64,000 bases of DNA from positions 1,922,001 through 1,986,000 of the forward strand of contig NZ_OZ255835.1 in assembly GCF_965277665.1 (NCBI RefSeq), written 5' to 3'. Source of the DNA: Lichenicoccus sp965277665 (GTDB taxonomy: Bacteria > Pseudomonadota > Alphaproteobacteria > Acetobacterales > Acetobacteraceae). The position numbers were made by a program, and so were the translations under genes. Below are positions 1 through 8,307 of this stretch, piece after piece (position 1 is the first letter of the stretch; every line of letters begins with the position of its first letter). The notes under the pieces were generated by a model, which had not been told where the DNA came from, ran no database searches, and worked only from the letters and a program-made list of their open reading frames with translations.

Positions 1-502
1 ACTTGGCGCTCTCGATGTAGCGACCCGCCGCATCGGTCAGCCGCGAGGCGCGGCCGATCATGTCGGGTGCCGCCAGTCGGCCGCCGAGCTCGCTGCGCAT
101 CAGCGCCTCGATCTCCGCCTCGGCCTCGTCGGAGAGCTTGAAGCCGTCCGGGCCGAACAGCTTGATCCCGTTATCCTCGAACGGGTTGTGCGACGCCGAG
201 ATCATCACCCCGAGATCGGCGCGCAGGCTGCGCGTCAGCATCGCGATCGCCGGCGTCGGCAGGGGTCCCACCAGCGTCACGTCGACGCCGGCGGACAGGA
301 AGCCGGAAACCAGGGCGCACTCGATCATGTAGCCGGACAGCCGCGTATCCTTGCCGAGCACGACGCGGTGCCGGTGCGCGCCGCGCTTGAAGCGCAGGCC
401 GGCGGCCTGCCCGAGGCGCTGCGCCACCTCCACCGTCATCGGGTCGGTGTTGGCGGTGCCGCGTATGCCGTCGGTGCCGAACAGTCTGCGTGTGGCGTCC
501 AT
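1..502 (-). CDS. glmM: Phosphoglucosamine mutase, N-terminal part (cut by window edge)
   Basis: GlmM converts glucosamine-6-phosphate to glucosamine-1-phosphate on the way to UDP-GlcNAc, peptidoglycan and LPS. The first 167 codons are visible. They begin MDATRRLFGTDGIRGTAN, the usual family N-terminus, and carry the active-site loop ISASHNP with the phosphorylated serine at about residue 104. The ATG at 502 is chosen because it matches the family start; another in-frame ATG lies 8 codons upstream without a better ribosome site. The gene lies downstream of folP on the same strand, the usual alphaproteobacterial order, separated here by a repeat element and a palindrome. The C-terminus lies outside the window. 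Confidence 0.95.
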   Translation of the reverse strand, partial: MDATRRLFGTDGIRGTANTDPMTVEVAQRLGQAAGLRFKRGAHRHRVVLGKDTRLSGYMIECALVSGFLSAGVDVTLVGPLPTPAIAMLTRSLRADLGVMISASHNPFEDNGIKLFGPDGFKLSDEAEAEIEALMRSELGGRLAAPDMIGRASRLTDAAGRYIESAK

Positions 503-519
503 CCGGCCGAGCCTATCCC

Positions 520-545
520 AGAGCATGATGCATGCATAATGCTCT
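520..545. promoter_or_regulatory. 26-bp near-perfect palindrome upstream of glmM
   Basis: Arms AGAGCAT and ATGCTCT flank a core built on ATGCATGCAT, which is itself self-complementary. Only one symmetric pair is mismatched. It lies 18 bp upstream of the glmM ATG, between that gene and the repeat element. A dimeric-regulator site or an mRNA hairpin in the glmM leader are both possible. It has no T-tract, so it is not an obvious terminator. Confidence 0.45.
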
Positions 546-562
546 GCTTGTCGGTTGATAGA

Positions 563-727
563 GGAGGCTGTCTGGAAACGCCTGCTGCTGGATGAGAGCG
601 GTCCGCCGGACCGCGGCCGGCGTGACTTTCCGAGCACCGGAGCGGAGCGGCCTTGATGGCCGTGAGCACCGGAGCACAGAAAAGCCGCGTCGGATCGCCA
701 GCAGAGGGTGTTTGCAGGCGGCCTCCT
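563..727 (-). repeat. Intergenic structured repeat element, copy 1 (folP-glmM)
   Basis: About 165 bp, read in the minus direction directly from the folP stop. The outer arms (563-591 and 698-727) are inverted copies of each other, starting GGAGGCTGTCTGGAAACG and, read from the other end, GGAGGCCGCCTGCAAACA. Inside are a hairpin with CGGCC/GGCCG arms and a second hairpin at 598-614 (GCGGTCC / GGACCGC). The core is clearly homologous to the copies at 9285, 45025 and 63748. Copies are oriented so that the conserved block CGATCCGAC follows the upstream gene's stop. Confidence 0.8.
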
Positions 728-1751
728 AGTGCCGGATCGCCTGCCAGAGACGCAGCGCCTGCACCATGCCGGCGACATCGTGCACGCGCAGGATGCAGCC
801 GTTCAGTGCCAGCCCGGACAGGCTGGCGGCGATGCTGCCCGGATCGCGCGACGCCGCGTCGCGTGCGCCGGCGACTTGACCCTCGAGCTGCGCGATGAAG
901 CGCTTGCGCGACGCGCCGAGCAGCACACGCTGGCCGAGGCAGGCCAGGAGCGGCAGCCTTCGCAGCAGCGCGAGGTTCTGCGCGGCATCCTTGGCAAAGC
1001 CCAGGCCCGGATCGACCAGGATGCGGTCGCGGGCGATCCCCGCTGCGATCGCGGCGTCGCGGTGGTGCCGAAGTTCCCGCACCACCTCGACCGCGACATC
1101 GCCGTAGCTCGCGAGGCCGGTCATGGTTGCGGGCGTGCCACGCATGTGCATCAGGGCGACCGTGCAGCGCTGGTCGGCCAGCGTGGCGGCCGCCGCCGGA
1201 TCGTGCGCAAGTGCCGACACGTCGTTGACCACCGTGGCCCCGGCCGCAAGGGCTGCGCGCATGGTCGCCGCGTTGCGGGTATCGACCGAGATGACGCCAT
1301 GGCGCGCCAGCGCCTCGACCACCGGCAGGATGCGTGCCTGTTCGGCTGCCGGCGCGACCGAAGCCGCACCCGGCCTGGTGCTCTCGCCGCCGACATCGAT
1401 CAGGTCGGCGCCGGCCTCGAGCATCGCCATGCCGGCGCGGATCGCATCGCCGACCGCGAGATGCCGGCCGCCATCGCTGAAGCTGTCCGGCGTCACGTTG
1501 AGGATGCCCATGACCAGCGGCCCCGCGGGCAGGCCGGCCAGCGGCGGGGGCGCCGAAACCAGACGCAGGCAAGCCTGCCACTCCGGGGGCACCGCGGTGA
1601 CCGCGACGATCCGGTCGGCCCCCGCGCCGATCAGGCGCACGAGCGAGAAGGCGGTGTCGCCGCCCTGCAACGGCAGCGCCAGCCGGGATGCCAGCGCGTC
1701 CTGCGCGTCGCGGCCGGTCAGCAGGCCGAGCGGTTCGATGAGTGTCTGCAT
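726..1751 (-). CDS. folP: Dihydropteroate synthase
   Basis: FolP condenses p-aminobenzoate with hydroxymethyl-dihydropterin diphosphate in folate synthesis and is the sulfonamide target. The protein has 341 residues. The pterin-binding core starts at MGILNVTPDSFSDGG (about residue 81) and continues with DVGGESTRPG, VNDVSAL, DPGLGFAK and GASRKRFI, all family signatures. About 75 extra N-terminal residues precede the core, as in other alphaproteobacterial FolP proteins. It sits between ftsH and glmM. A terminator hairpin separates it from ftsH, and its TAG stop lies in the arm of the repeat element that follows. Confidence 0.95.
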   Translation of the reverse strand: MQTLIEPLGLLTGRDAQDALASRLALPLQGGDTAFSLVRLIGAGADRIVAVTAVPPEWQACLRLVSAPPPLAGLPAGPLVMGILNVTPDSFSDGGRHLAVGDAIRAGMAMLEAGADLIDVGGESTRPGAASVAPAAEQARILPVVEALARHGVISVDTRNAATMRAALAAGATVVNDVSALAHDPAAAATLADQRCTVALMHMRGTPATMTGLASYGDVAVEVVRELRHHRDAAIAAGIARDRILVDPGLGFAKDAAQNLALLRRLPLLACLGQRVLLGASRKRFIAQLEGQVAGARDAASRDPGSIAASLSGLALNGCILRVHDVAGMVQALRLWQAIRH

Positions 1752-1778
1752 GATCCCCGGAGAAGCCGCCGGACAAGC

Positions 1779-1804
1779 AAAAGGCGGGAATGTGCCCCGC
1801 CCTT
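1779..1804 (-). terminator. Intrinsic terminator after ftsH
   Basis: In the minus direction a stem AAGGGCGGG pairs with CCCGCCTTT (one G-U pair) around a 7-base loop and runs into TTTTG. It lies 25 bp past the ftsH stop and 28 bp before the folP ATG, so folP probably has its own promoter or depends on readthrough. Confidence 0.6.
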
Positions 1805-1828
1805 GCTCCGGTCCCGTGTGTCCCGCGC

Positions 1829-3763
1829 TCAGCCCGGCTGCGGCGCCGGGCCGAGGCCGCCACCCGGCGGCGGCGCCGGGTCCGGCCGGAAGCCGCCGGT
1901 GCTCGGCACCGAGGCGCGCCGGCTGTCCGGCATCGGGTCGTCCATCACCGTGCGTATCACCTTTTCGCCGCGCAGGATCTGCCGCACTTCCGCCCCCGAG
2001 AGGGTCTCATACTCCAGCAACCCGTTCGCCAGCAGGTGCAGCTCGTCGATATGGCTGACCAGGATCTCCTTGGCGCGGTTGTAGCCGGCATCGATCATCG
2101 CCTTGACCTCGGCCTCGATCTCGCGCGCGGTCTGCTCCGACACGTTCTTGTTCTGCGTCACCGAATGGCCGAGGAACACCTCCTGGCTGTTGTCGCCGTA
2201 GGAGATCATGCCGAGCTTGTCGCTCATGCCGAGCTCGGTGACCATCATGCGCGCCACCCGCGTGGCCTGCTTGATGTCGCTCGAGGCGCCCCCGGTCACC
2301 TTTTCCGGCCCCAGGATCAGCTCCTCGGCGACACGCCCGCCCATGATCTTGACCAGCAGCCCCTTGAGGTAGGCGCGGCTCTCCGACAGCCGGTCGTTCT
2401 CCGGCAGGCTGAAGGTGACGCCAAGCGCCCGGCCGCGCGGGATGATCGTCACCTTGTGCAGCGGGTCGCTCTCCGGCTCGTACAGCGCGCACAGCGCATG
2501 GCCACCCTCGTGGTAGGCGGTGAGGCGCTTCTCCTCCTCGCTCATCACCAGCGAGCGGCGCTCGGCGCCCATCATCACCTTGTCCTTGGCGTTCTCGAAC
2601 TCGCTCATCGCCACCGTGCGCTTGCCCAGGCGCGCCGCCAGCAGCGCCGCCTCGTTCACCAGGTTGGCGAGATCGGCACCCGAGAAGCCCGGCGTGCCGC
2701 GCGCGATCACCTTCGGCTCGACGTCGCTGGCCAGCGGCACCTTGCGCATGTGCACACGCAGGATCTTCTCGCGGCCGTTCACGTCCGGGTTCGGCACCAC
2801 CACCTGGCGATCGAAGCGGCCGGGACGCAGCAAAGCCGGATCGAGCACGTCCGGGCGGTTGGTGGCCGCGATCAGGATGACGCCTTCGTTGCTCTCGAAG
2901 CCGTCCATCTCGACCAGCATCTGGTTCAGCGTCTGCTCGCGCTCGTCGTTGCCGCCGCCCAGGCCGGCGCCGCGATGCCGGCCGACCGCGTCGATCTCGT
3001 CGATGAAGATGATGCAGGGCGCGGACTTCTTGCCCTGCTCGAACATGTCGCGCACGCGCGACGCGCCGACGCCCACGAACATCTCCACGAAGTCGGAGCC
3101 GGAGATGGTGAAGAACGGCACGTTGGCCTCGCCGGCGATGGCGCGCGCGAGCAGCGTCTTGCCGGTGCCGGGCGGCCCCACCAGCAGCACGCCCTTGGGG
3201 ATCTTGCCGCCGAGGCGCTGGAACTTCTGCGGGTCCTTGAGGAAGTCCACGACCTCCTGCAGCTCCTGCTTGGCCTCGTCGATGCCGGCCACGTCGTCGA
3301 AGGTGATGCGGCCCTGCTTCTCGGTCAGCATGCGGGCGCGTGACTTGCCGAAGCCCATCGCGCGGCCGCCGCCGGACTGCATCTGCCGCATCACGAAGAA
3401 CCAGGCGCCGATCAGGAGCAGCATCGGCAGCCACTGCAGCAGGTAGCGCAGCAGCGGATTGACGTCGCTGTCCTCGGGCTTGGCGATGACCTCGACGCCC
3501 TTCTCGGTCAGCCGCGGCACCAGGGTCGGGTCTTCCGGCAGGTAGGTCTCGAAGCTGGTGCCGTCGGTGAGCGTCCCGGTGACGTTGTGCTGCTGGATCG
3601 TCACCTGCCGCACACGGCCGCCATTCACGTCGCCGATGAAGTCGGAATAGGCGAGCTGCTGTGAGGCGTGCTGGCCGCTGCCCGGCTGGAACACGTTGAA
3701 CAGCAGCACGAGCATCACCGCGATGATGACCCAGAGCGCCAGGTTGCGGCCAAAATTACTCAT
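1829..3763 (-). CDS. ftsH: ATP-dependent zinc metalloprotease FtsH
   Basis: Inner-membrane AAA+ protease that extracts and degrades misassembled membrane proteins and short-lived regulators. The protein has 644 residues, the usual length. Transmembrane segments lie at about 8-25 and 108-126, flanking a periplasmic domain. The AAA domain has Walker A GPPGTGKT (about 194) and the second region of homology around ATNRPDVLDPALLRPGRFD. The zinc motif is HEGGH (about 420). The C-terminus is rich in proline and glycine (DPAPPPGGGLGPAPQPG). The position between tilS and folP is typical of the class. Confidence 0.98.
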   Translation of the reverse strand: MSNFGRNLALWVIIAVMLVLLFNVFQPGSGQHASQQLAYSDFIGDVNGGRVRQVTIQQHNVTGTLTDGTSFETYLPEDPTLVPRLTEKGVEVIAKPEDSDVNPLLRYLLQWLPMLLLIGAWFFVMRQMQSGGGRAMGFGKSRARMLTEKQGRITFDDVAGIDEAKQELQEVVDFLKDPQKFQRLGGKIPKGVLLVGPPGTGKTLLARAIAGEANVPFFTISGSDFVEMFVGVGASRVRDMFEQGKKSAPCIIFIDEIDAVGRHRGAGLGGGNDEREQTLNQMLVEMDGFESNEGVILIAATNRPDVLDPALLRPGRFDRQVVVPNPDVNGREKILRVHMRKVPLASDVEPKVIARGTPGFSGADLANLVNEAALLAARLGKRTVAMSEFENAKDKVMMGAERRSLVMSEEEKRLTAYHEGGHALCALYEPESDPLHKVTIIPRGRALGVTFSLPENDRLSESRAYLKGLLVKIMGGRVAEELILGPEKVTGGASSDIKQATRVARMMVTELGMSDKLGMISYGDNSQEVFLGHSVTQNKNVSEQTAREIEAEVKAMIDAGYNRAKEILVSHIDELHLLANGLLEYETLSGAEVRQILRGEKVIRTVMDDPMPDSRRASVPSTGGFRPDPAPPPGGGLGPAPQPG

Positions 3764-3980
3764 CGACTTTGCGTTTCCACGGTCACAGGAACCTACCCGA
3801 CAGGCGCTTGTCCTGGACTACTCCGTGCCGCCCGGCGAAGTCGAGCGTCCGGATGGTCCGAGGCCCAGGAGTTGGCGCCAGTCGCTTGAAGCAAGCATTA
3901 CATGGGTCGCGGTGCAACACCGCAAACCCCCGATGCGCGGCAGGATGCGGATAAAGCGTCAACGTCGGCCCGCAGCGCAT

Positions 3981-5222
3981 TCACGGGCCGCCGAATGCCG
4001 CCGCCTGGCTTGCTGCAGCGTCGGGTTCGAAGGCAAAGCCGGCCCCCCCCGGCAGCGCGATCGCGGCCCCGGCGTCGTCGTACAGGCACGGCATCGCGGC
4101 CAGCACCACCGCCGGCAGCCGCGCCTCGGACGGCTCTGCGGTGCGCCTCCCGCGCGCGGCCCCGACACGGGCGCCCGGCGGCAGCGTCACCCCCGGGGCG
4201 TGCAGGCGGAACCGGCCGTCCCACAGCACGCCGTCGGCGGCGGCCACCGGCGGCTGCATGGCATTCGCCTCGCGCACCAGCAGCCAGCCCGGTCCGAGCC
4301 GTCCTGCGGGCAGCAGCCTCGCACCCCCCAGCGTCGCCGCCCGCGGCCGGCGCACCAGCGCCGCGATGGCGCGCATCGGCGGCGCATGCGCGGCGCCGGC
4401 GACGGTGCGGATCAGCGGCCCCAGCGTCTGAGGCCCGAGCAGGCAAGGAGGCAGCAGGGCGAAGCCCTGTGGCCGCAGCTCGGCCAGCCGGGCGAGTTGC
4501 CGGGCCTGGTCCTGCTGGCGCGCCATGCGCGCGGCCCCGGCAGCCGCAACCTCCCGCAGCAGCGTGGGCCGCCGGCCCGGCTCCGCGCCATCGAGTTCGC
4601 GCCGCAGGCGGGTGCGCAGCGCCGCCGCATCCTGGTTGGACGGGTCCTCGATCCAGTCGCACCCGGCATCGCGCAGCGTCGCGCGCAACCGTTCGGGCGC
4701 CACGCCGAGCAGCGGCCGCAGCAGCCGCAGCGCCGACGTCTCGACCAGCTGCGCCATCGCCGCCAGCCCGTCCGGCCCGCTGCCGGCGCGCTGCCGCATC
4801 AGCGCGGTCTCCGCCTGGTCGCCGGCATGGTGCGCGACCAGGAGATCGACGATGCCCTGCTGCCGGCAGGCCCGCGTCAGGGCGTCATAGCGAGCGGCGC
4901 GCGCGCGCGCGGCCAGGGCCGGCCCGCGTTGCAGGCCGTGCAGGCGCAGGACGCGGCTTGCCACGCCGATCCGCCGCAGGCGGTGCACGGTCGCCTGCGC
5001 CTCGTCGGCCGAGCCGTCGCGCAGGCCATGATCCACGATCAGGCCGAGGCAGCCGGCGCCGCGTGCCGTCGTCCAGCGCTGCGCCAGCAAAGCCAGGCAT
5101 AGCGAGTCCGCGCCGCCGGAGACTGCGACCGCCAGCCGGCCGAGGCCCTCCCAAGGCCCGAGCGGCCGCATCAGGCGCTCGAACTCAGCCGCCCCCAGCT
5201 CCTGGAAGACGGCAGGCTGCAT
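3981..5222 (-). CDS. tilS: tRNA(Ile)-lysidine synthase
   Basis: TilS attaches lysine to C34 of the tRNA-Ile with anticodon CAU, changing its identity from Met to Ile. It is essential where AUA is read by that tRNA. The protein has 413 residues. The N-type ATP pyrophosphatase P-loop SGGADS is near residue 36, and the typical DHGLRDGSADEA and ARAARYDAL blocks follow. The C-terminal half is weakly conserved and rich in alanine. It follows cpoB by 15 bp, so it is likely co-transcribed with the end of the tol-pal cluster. The 217 bp between it and ftsH shows no gene. Confidence 0.93.
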   Translation of the reverse strand: MQPAVFQELGAAEFERLMRPLGPWEGLGRLAVAVSGGADSLCLALLAQRWTTARGAGCLGLIVDHGLRDGSADEAQATVHRLRRIGVASRVLRLHGLQRGPALAARARAARYDALTRACRQQGIVDLLVAHHAGDQAETALMRQRAGSGPDGLAAMAQLVETSALRLLRPLLGVAPERLRATLRDAGCDWIEDPSNQDAAALRTRLRRELDGAEPGRRPTLLREVAAAGAARMARQQDQARQLARLAELRPQGFALLPPCLLGPQTLGPLIRTVAGAAHAPPMRAIAALVRRPRAATLGGARLLPAGRLGPGWLLVREANAMQPPVAAADGVLWDGRFRLHAPGVTLPPGARVGAARGRRTAEPSEARLPAVVLAAMPCLYDDAGAAIALPGGAGFAFEPDAAASQAAAFGGP

Positions 5223-5237
5223 CGCGGTCGCGTCGGA

Positions 5238-6089
5238 TCAGCGGCAGCCGCCGCGACCGCGCAAGGCGAGCGAGGCGCGGCTCACGCGTGGCTGCGGCGA
5301 CGGGAATTCGGCGCGCAGTTTCTGCAACGCCTGGCAGGCGTCGGTCTTGTCGCCCAGCGCCAGCAGCGACGCGCTGACGCCGAGCAGCGCGTCCGGCGCG
5401 CGCCCCGAGTGCGGCGCATGGGTGTACACGTCGTAATAGGCGGTGGCGGCCTGCTGGTACTGGCGCTGGCCGGCGAGCGACTGCGCGAGCAGGAACTGCG
5501 CATCGGTCTGCCGCGGCCCTTTCGGCCCGGCGAGCACCTCGCGGGCGGCGGCCTGCGCGCCGGCATAGTCGCGGTGCGCCAAGGCCGCATTGCCCTGCTG
5601 CAGCGCCAGCTCGGGCGTGCGCCGCTCCGGCCGGGCAGGCGGCGGCGGCGGCCCGGCGTCGCCCGCGTTGCCGCCAGGAACGCCGCCCTCGGGATGGGCT
5701 TGCTGCACGGCGAAGCTCATGTCGCCGATCTGCTTGCTCAGCGCGGCGTTCTGCTGCTGCACCTGGTTGTTGAGCTGGTCGAGCTGACCGCGCAGGTCGC
5801 GCACCTGCGCCTCCAGCGTCGAGACCCGGTCGAGCAGCTGCGAGGTCAGCGGCGAGCCCGCACCCTGGTCGACGCTGGTGCTGGACGGCGCCATCGGTGG
5901 CGCGCTGCCCTCGCCGCCGCCGGACTGCATCTGCCGCATCTCGTGGCGCAGCTCCAGGATCTGGTCCTGCAGCGAGATCGCCTCGCGGCTGTCGAGCTGG
6001 GCGTGGGCAGATCCGCCCGACAGGCTGCCTGCGAGGAGAAGGGCAAAAAGTCCCGAAGCCGCAACCCGACCGATGCACGCCAAATGCAT
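5238..6089 (-). CDS. cpoB: Tol-Pal cell division coordinator CpoB (YbgF)
   Basis: Periplasmic partner of the Tol-Pal system that couples outer-membrane constriction to peptidoglycan synthesis. A signal peptide ending near AHA is followed by a coiled-coil N-terminal domain (QDQILELRHEMRQMQ and a Leu/Gln heptad region). After a Pro-rich linker comes a C-terminal TPR region with the family pattern of three alanine-rich repeats. The ATG at 6089 is preferred because it opens the signal peptide directly; a GTG 9 codons upstream (6116) is an alternative. It is separated from pal by an intrinsic terminator hairpin. Confidence 0.9.
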   Translation of the reverse strand: MHLACIGRVAASGLFALLLAGSLSGGSAHAQLDSREAISLQDQILELRHEMRQMQSGGGEGSAPPMAPSSTSVDQGAGSPLTSQLLDRVSTLEAQVRDLRGQLDQLNNQVQQQNAALSKQIGDMSFAVQQAHPEGGVPGGNAGDAGPPPPPARPERRTPELALQQGNAALAHRDYAGAQAAAREVLAGPKGPRQTDAQFLLAQSLAGQRQYQQAATAYYDVYTHAPHSGRAPDALLGVSASLLALGDKTDACQALQKLRAEFPSPQPRVSRASLALRGRGGCR

Positions 6090-6150
6090 GAAGAATATCC
6101 CGATCCGCCTGGACACCCCAACGGCGCCGCAGTGGATAGCCTAAAACAGC

Positions 6151-6179
6151 AACGGCCGGACGATAAGCGTCCGGCCGTT
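6151..6179 (-). terminator. Perfect 12-bp hairpin between pal and cpoB
   Basis: AACGGCCGGACG and its exact complement flank a 5-base loop. On the minus strand the stem is followed by GCTGTTTTAGG, giving a short U-tract. It probably attenuates transcription from pal into cpoB-tilS rather than ending the cluster. Confidence 0.7.
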
Positions 6180-6244
6180 CACTCAGAGCAATCGTCCGAC
6201 AGGCGGTTGAACCGCCCCGACGCCGCAATGCACCCGGCGAGGTC

Positions 6245-6727
6245 TTAATGGACCGCCGTGATCGCGTTGCGGTTCTGCTGCCAGGACTGCTCGTCGTCGC
6301 CGAGCGCGGTCGGGCGGTCCTTGCCATAGGAGATCGTGGTCACACGGCCGGCCGAGACACCCTTGGACACCAGATAGTCGCGCGCCGCATTGGCGCGTCG
6401 CTCGCCGAGCGCGATGTTGAATTCCTCGGTGCCGCGGTCGTCGCAGTTGCCGGCGACCTGGATCGTCACCTGCGGGTAGCGCGCGAGCCAGGTGGCCTGG
6501 CGATCCAGGGTGCCCTGGGCGTCCGACGACAGGTTGCTCTCGTTCAGGGCGAAATAGACGCGGTCGCCGACATTGGCCACCAGGTCGGCCTCGCTGCCGG
6601 GAGCCGCCGCACCCGTCGGAGCCGCGGACGCGCCCATGCCGGACGCGGCGCCCGTGTTGGCGTTCTGGCCAGAGCAGGCGGCGAGCATGGCGGCCAGCCC
6701 GATGGCGCCGAGAAGCTTCAGTTTCAT
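6245..6727 (-). CDS. pal: Peptidoglycan-associated lipoprotein Pal
   Basis: Outer-membrane lipoprotein that binds peptidoglycan and TolB. The 160-residue product starts MKLKLLGAIGLAAMLAAC, a lipoprotein signal with the lipobox AAC; the mature cysteine is near residue 18. The OmpA-like domain follows with VYFALNESNLSSDAQ and the peptidoglycan-binding segment GNCDDRGTEEFNIALGERR. The start at 6727 is set by the signal peptide; the frame opens 17 codons earlier. The C-terminus QQNRNAITAVH is the usual family end. Confidence 0.96.
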   Translation of the reverse strand: MKLKLLGAIGLAAMLAACSGQNANTGAASGMGASAAPTGAAAPGSEADLVANVGDRVYFALNESNLSSDAQGTLDRQATWLARYPQVTIQVAGNCDDRGTEEFNIALGERRANAARDYLVSKGVSAGRVTTISYGKDRPTALGDDEQSWQQNRNAITAVH

Positions 6728-6921
6728 GGTCAGGTTCCTGAGGAGTTCGAGAGCGTCACGGGTCGAAACAGCAATCAAGCGTTAACTCGTCGCGAATTAC
6801 GGTGTCGTTTCGCTTCCGGTCAAGTCGCCTGAACGCCGATCCGGCCTGTGTGGCAAAATTCTGCCCGGCCGTGTCGCCGCTGCAATGCTGCCTGCCGCTC
6901 CGGCTCTGTCCTCAGTCCCGC

Positions 6922-8265
6922 CTAGCCGTTCAGCGGCGACCAGGCCGGATCGGACGCGCCGCCCGCCATGCGCAGCGGATGGTCGTTGAAGCCGGCGATG
7001 TCGATGGTGGCGAGGCTGCTCGAGAACCCCGCACCGCCGGCCCCGGCGGCGCTCTGCCGGCAATACGCCATCACCCGCCCGTTCGGGCAGAAGGTCGGGC
7101 TCTCCACCGTAAAACCCTGGGTCAGGATGCGCTCGCCGGTGCCGTCCGGCTGCATCACGCCGATCGAGAAGCCGGCGCCGCCGATGCGGGTGAAGGCGAT
7201 CAGGTCGCCCCGGGGCGACCAGACCGGCGAGCCGTACTGGCCCGACCCGTAGCTGATCCGGCGCGCCTCGCCGCCGGACGCACTCATCACATAGAGCTGC
7301 GGGCTGCCACCGCGATCCGAGTTGAACACGATCTGCGAGCCGTCCGGGCTGAAGCACGGGCTGGTATCGATCGATCCCGAGCTGGTCAGGCGCTGCGAGG
7401 CCCGGCTGGCGAGGTCGACGCGGAAGATGTCCGAGCCGCTGCCGCGTGTCGCCGACAGCACCACCGAGCCGCCATCCGGGGCGAAACGCGGCGCGAAGCT
7501 GATGCCCTCGAACTCGCCCAGCACCTCCTCGCGGCCGCTGGCGAGATCGAACAGATAGACCCGCGGCCGGTCGTTGGCGTAGCTCATGAAGGCGATCTGG
7601 TCGCGCGTCGGATGGAAGCGCGGCGTCAGCACGAGCCACCGCCCGCTGGTCAGGTAGCGGCTGTTGGCGCCGTCCTGGTCCATGATCGCCAGCCTGGTCT
7701 GCTGGCGGCCACGCGGGCCCGAGCGCGCCACGTAGCAGATGCGGGTGTCGAAATAGCCGCGCTCGCCCAGCATGCGCTGGTAGATGACGTCGGCGATCTT
7801 GTGCGCGATGCGGCGCCAGTTGGCAGCACCCGTGGTGTAGGCGGTGCCCTGGATCTGCTGCCCGGCGAGCACGTCCCAGAGCCGGAATTCCACGCGTAGA
7901 TCGCCAGAGCCCGAGGCGTTGCCGGCGGCCAGCGCCTGCGCGCCGATGCTGCGATAGGTCGAAAAGTCCGGTGTGCCCGCGCCGCCGGCGGCTGCCGCCG
8001 TGCCGAGCACGCGGAACAGCCCGCTGCCGCCGAGATCGTCGCCGATGACCTGGGTGATCTGGTCGCCGATGCCCGGGCCGAAGGAGGGGATCGCGATCGG
8101 GATCGGCGCCGTGTGCGCCTGGTCGACGGTGATCTCGGCCGCCCCCGGGGCATTCGCCGTCGCCGGATTGGGTGCCTGTGCGAATGCGCTCAGCGGCGAT
8201 GCGGCCAGCCCCGCGCCGATCGAGCCCGCCACCACCTGGCGGCGCGAAAAGAAGTCAGAAGCCAT
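6922..8265 (-). CDS. tolB: Tol-Pal translocation protein TolB
   Basis: Periplasmic beta-propeller that links TolA and Pal. An N-terminal alpha/beta domain (IPIAIPSFGPGIGDQITQVI) is followed by propeller blades with repeated PxFSPDG, PRFAPDG and SPVWSPRGD motifs. The start MASDFFSRRQVVAGS is unusual: the SRRQVV pattern before a hydrophobic stretch ending in FAQA resembles a twin-arginine signal, whereas enterobacterial TolB uses Sec. Two in-frame ATGs lie a few codons upstream (8274 and 8286). The gene follows tolA by 42 bp. Confidence 0.95.
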   Translation of the reverse strand: MASDFFSRRQVVAGSIGAGLAASPLSAFAQAPNPATANAPGAAEITVDQAHTAPIPIAIPSFGPGIGDQITQVIGDDLGGSGLFRVLGTAAAAGGAGTPDFSTYRSIGAQALAAGNASGSGDLRVEFRLWDVLAGQQIQGTAYTTGAANWRRIAHKIADVIYQRMLGERGYFDTRICYVARSGPRGRQQTRLAIMDQDGANSRYLTSGRWLVLTPRFHPTRDQIAFMSYANDRPRVYLFDLASGREEVLGEFEGISFAPRFAPDGGSVVLSATRGSGSDIFRVDLASRASQRLTSSGSIDTSPCFSPDGSQIVFNSDRGGSPQLYVMSASGGEARRISYGSGQYGSPVWSPRGDLIAFTRIGGAGFSIGVMQPDGTGERILTQGFTVESPTFCPNGRVMAYCRQSAAGAGGAGFSSSLATIDIAGFNDHPLRMAGGASDPAWSPLNG

Positions 8266-8307
8266 CGTCTGCATCCTATTTGTCACGCTTTTGGGTCGCA
8301 GCCCCGC

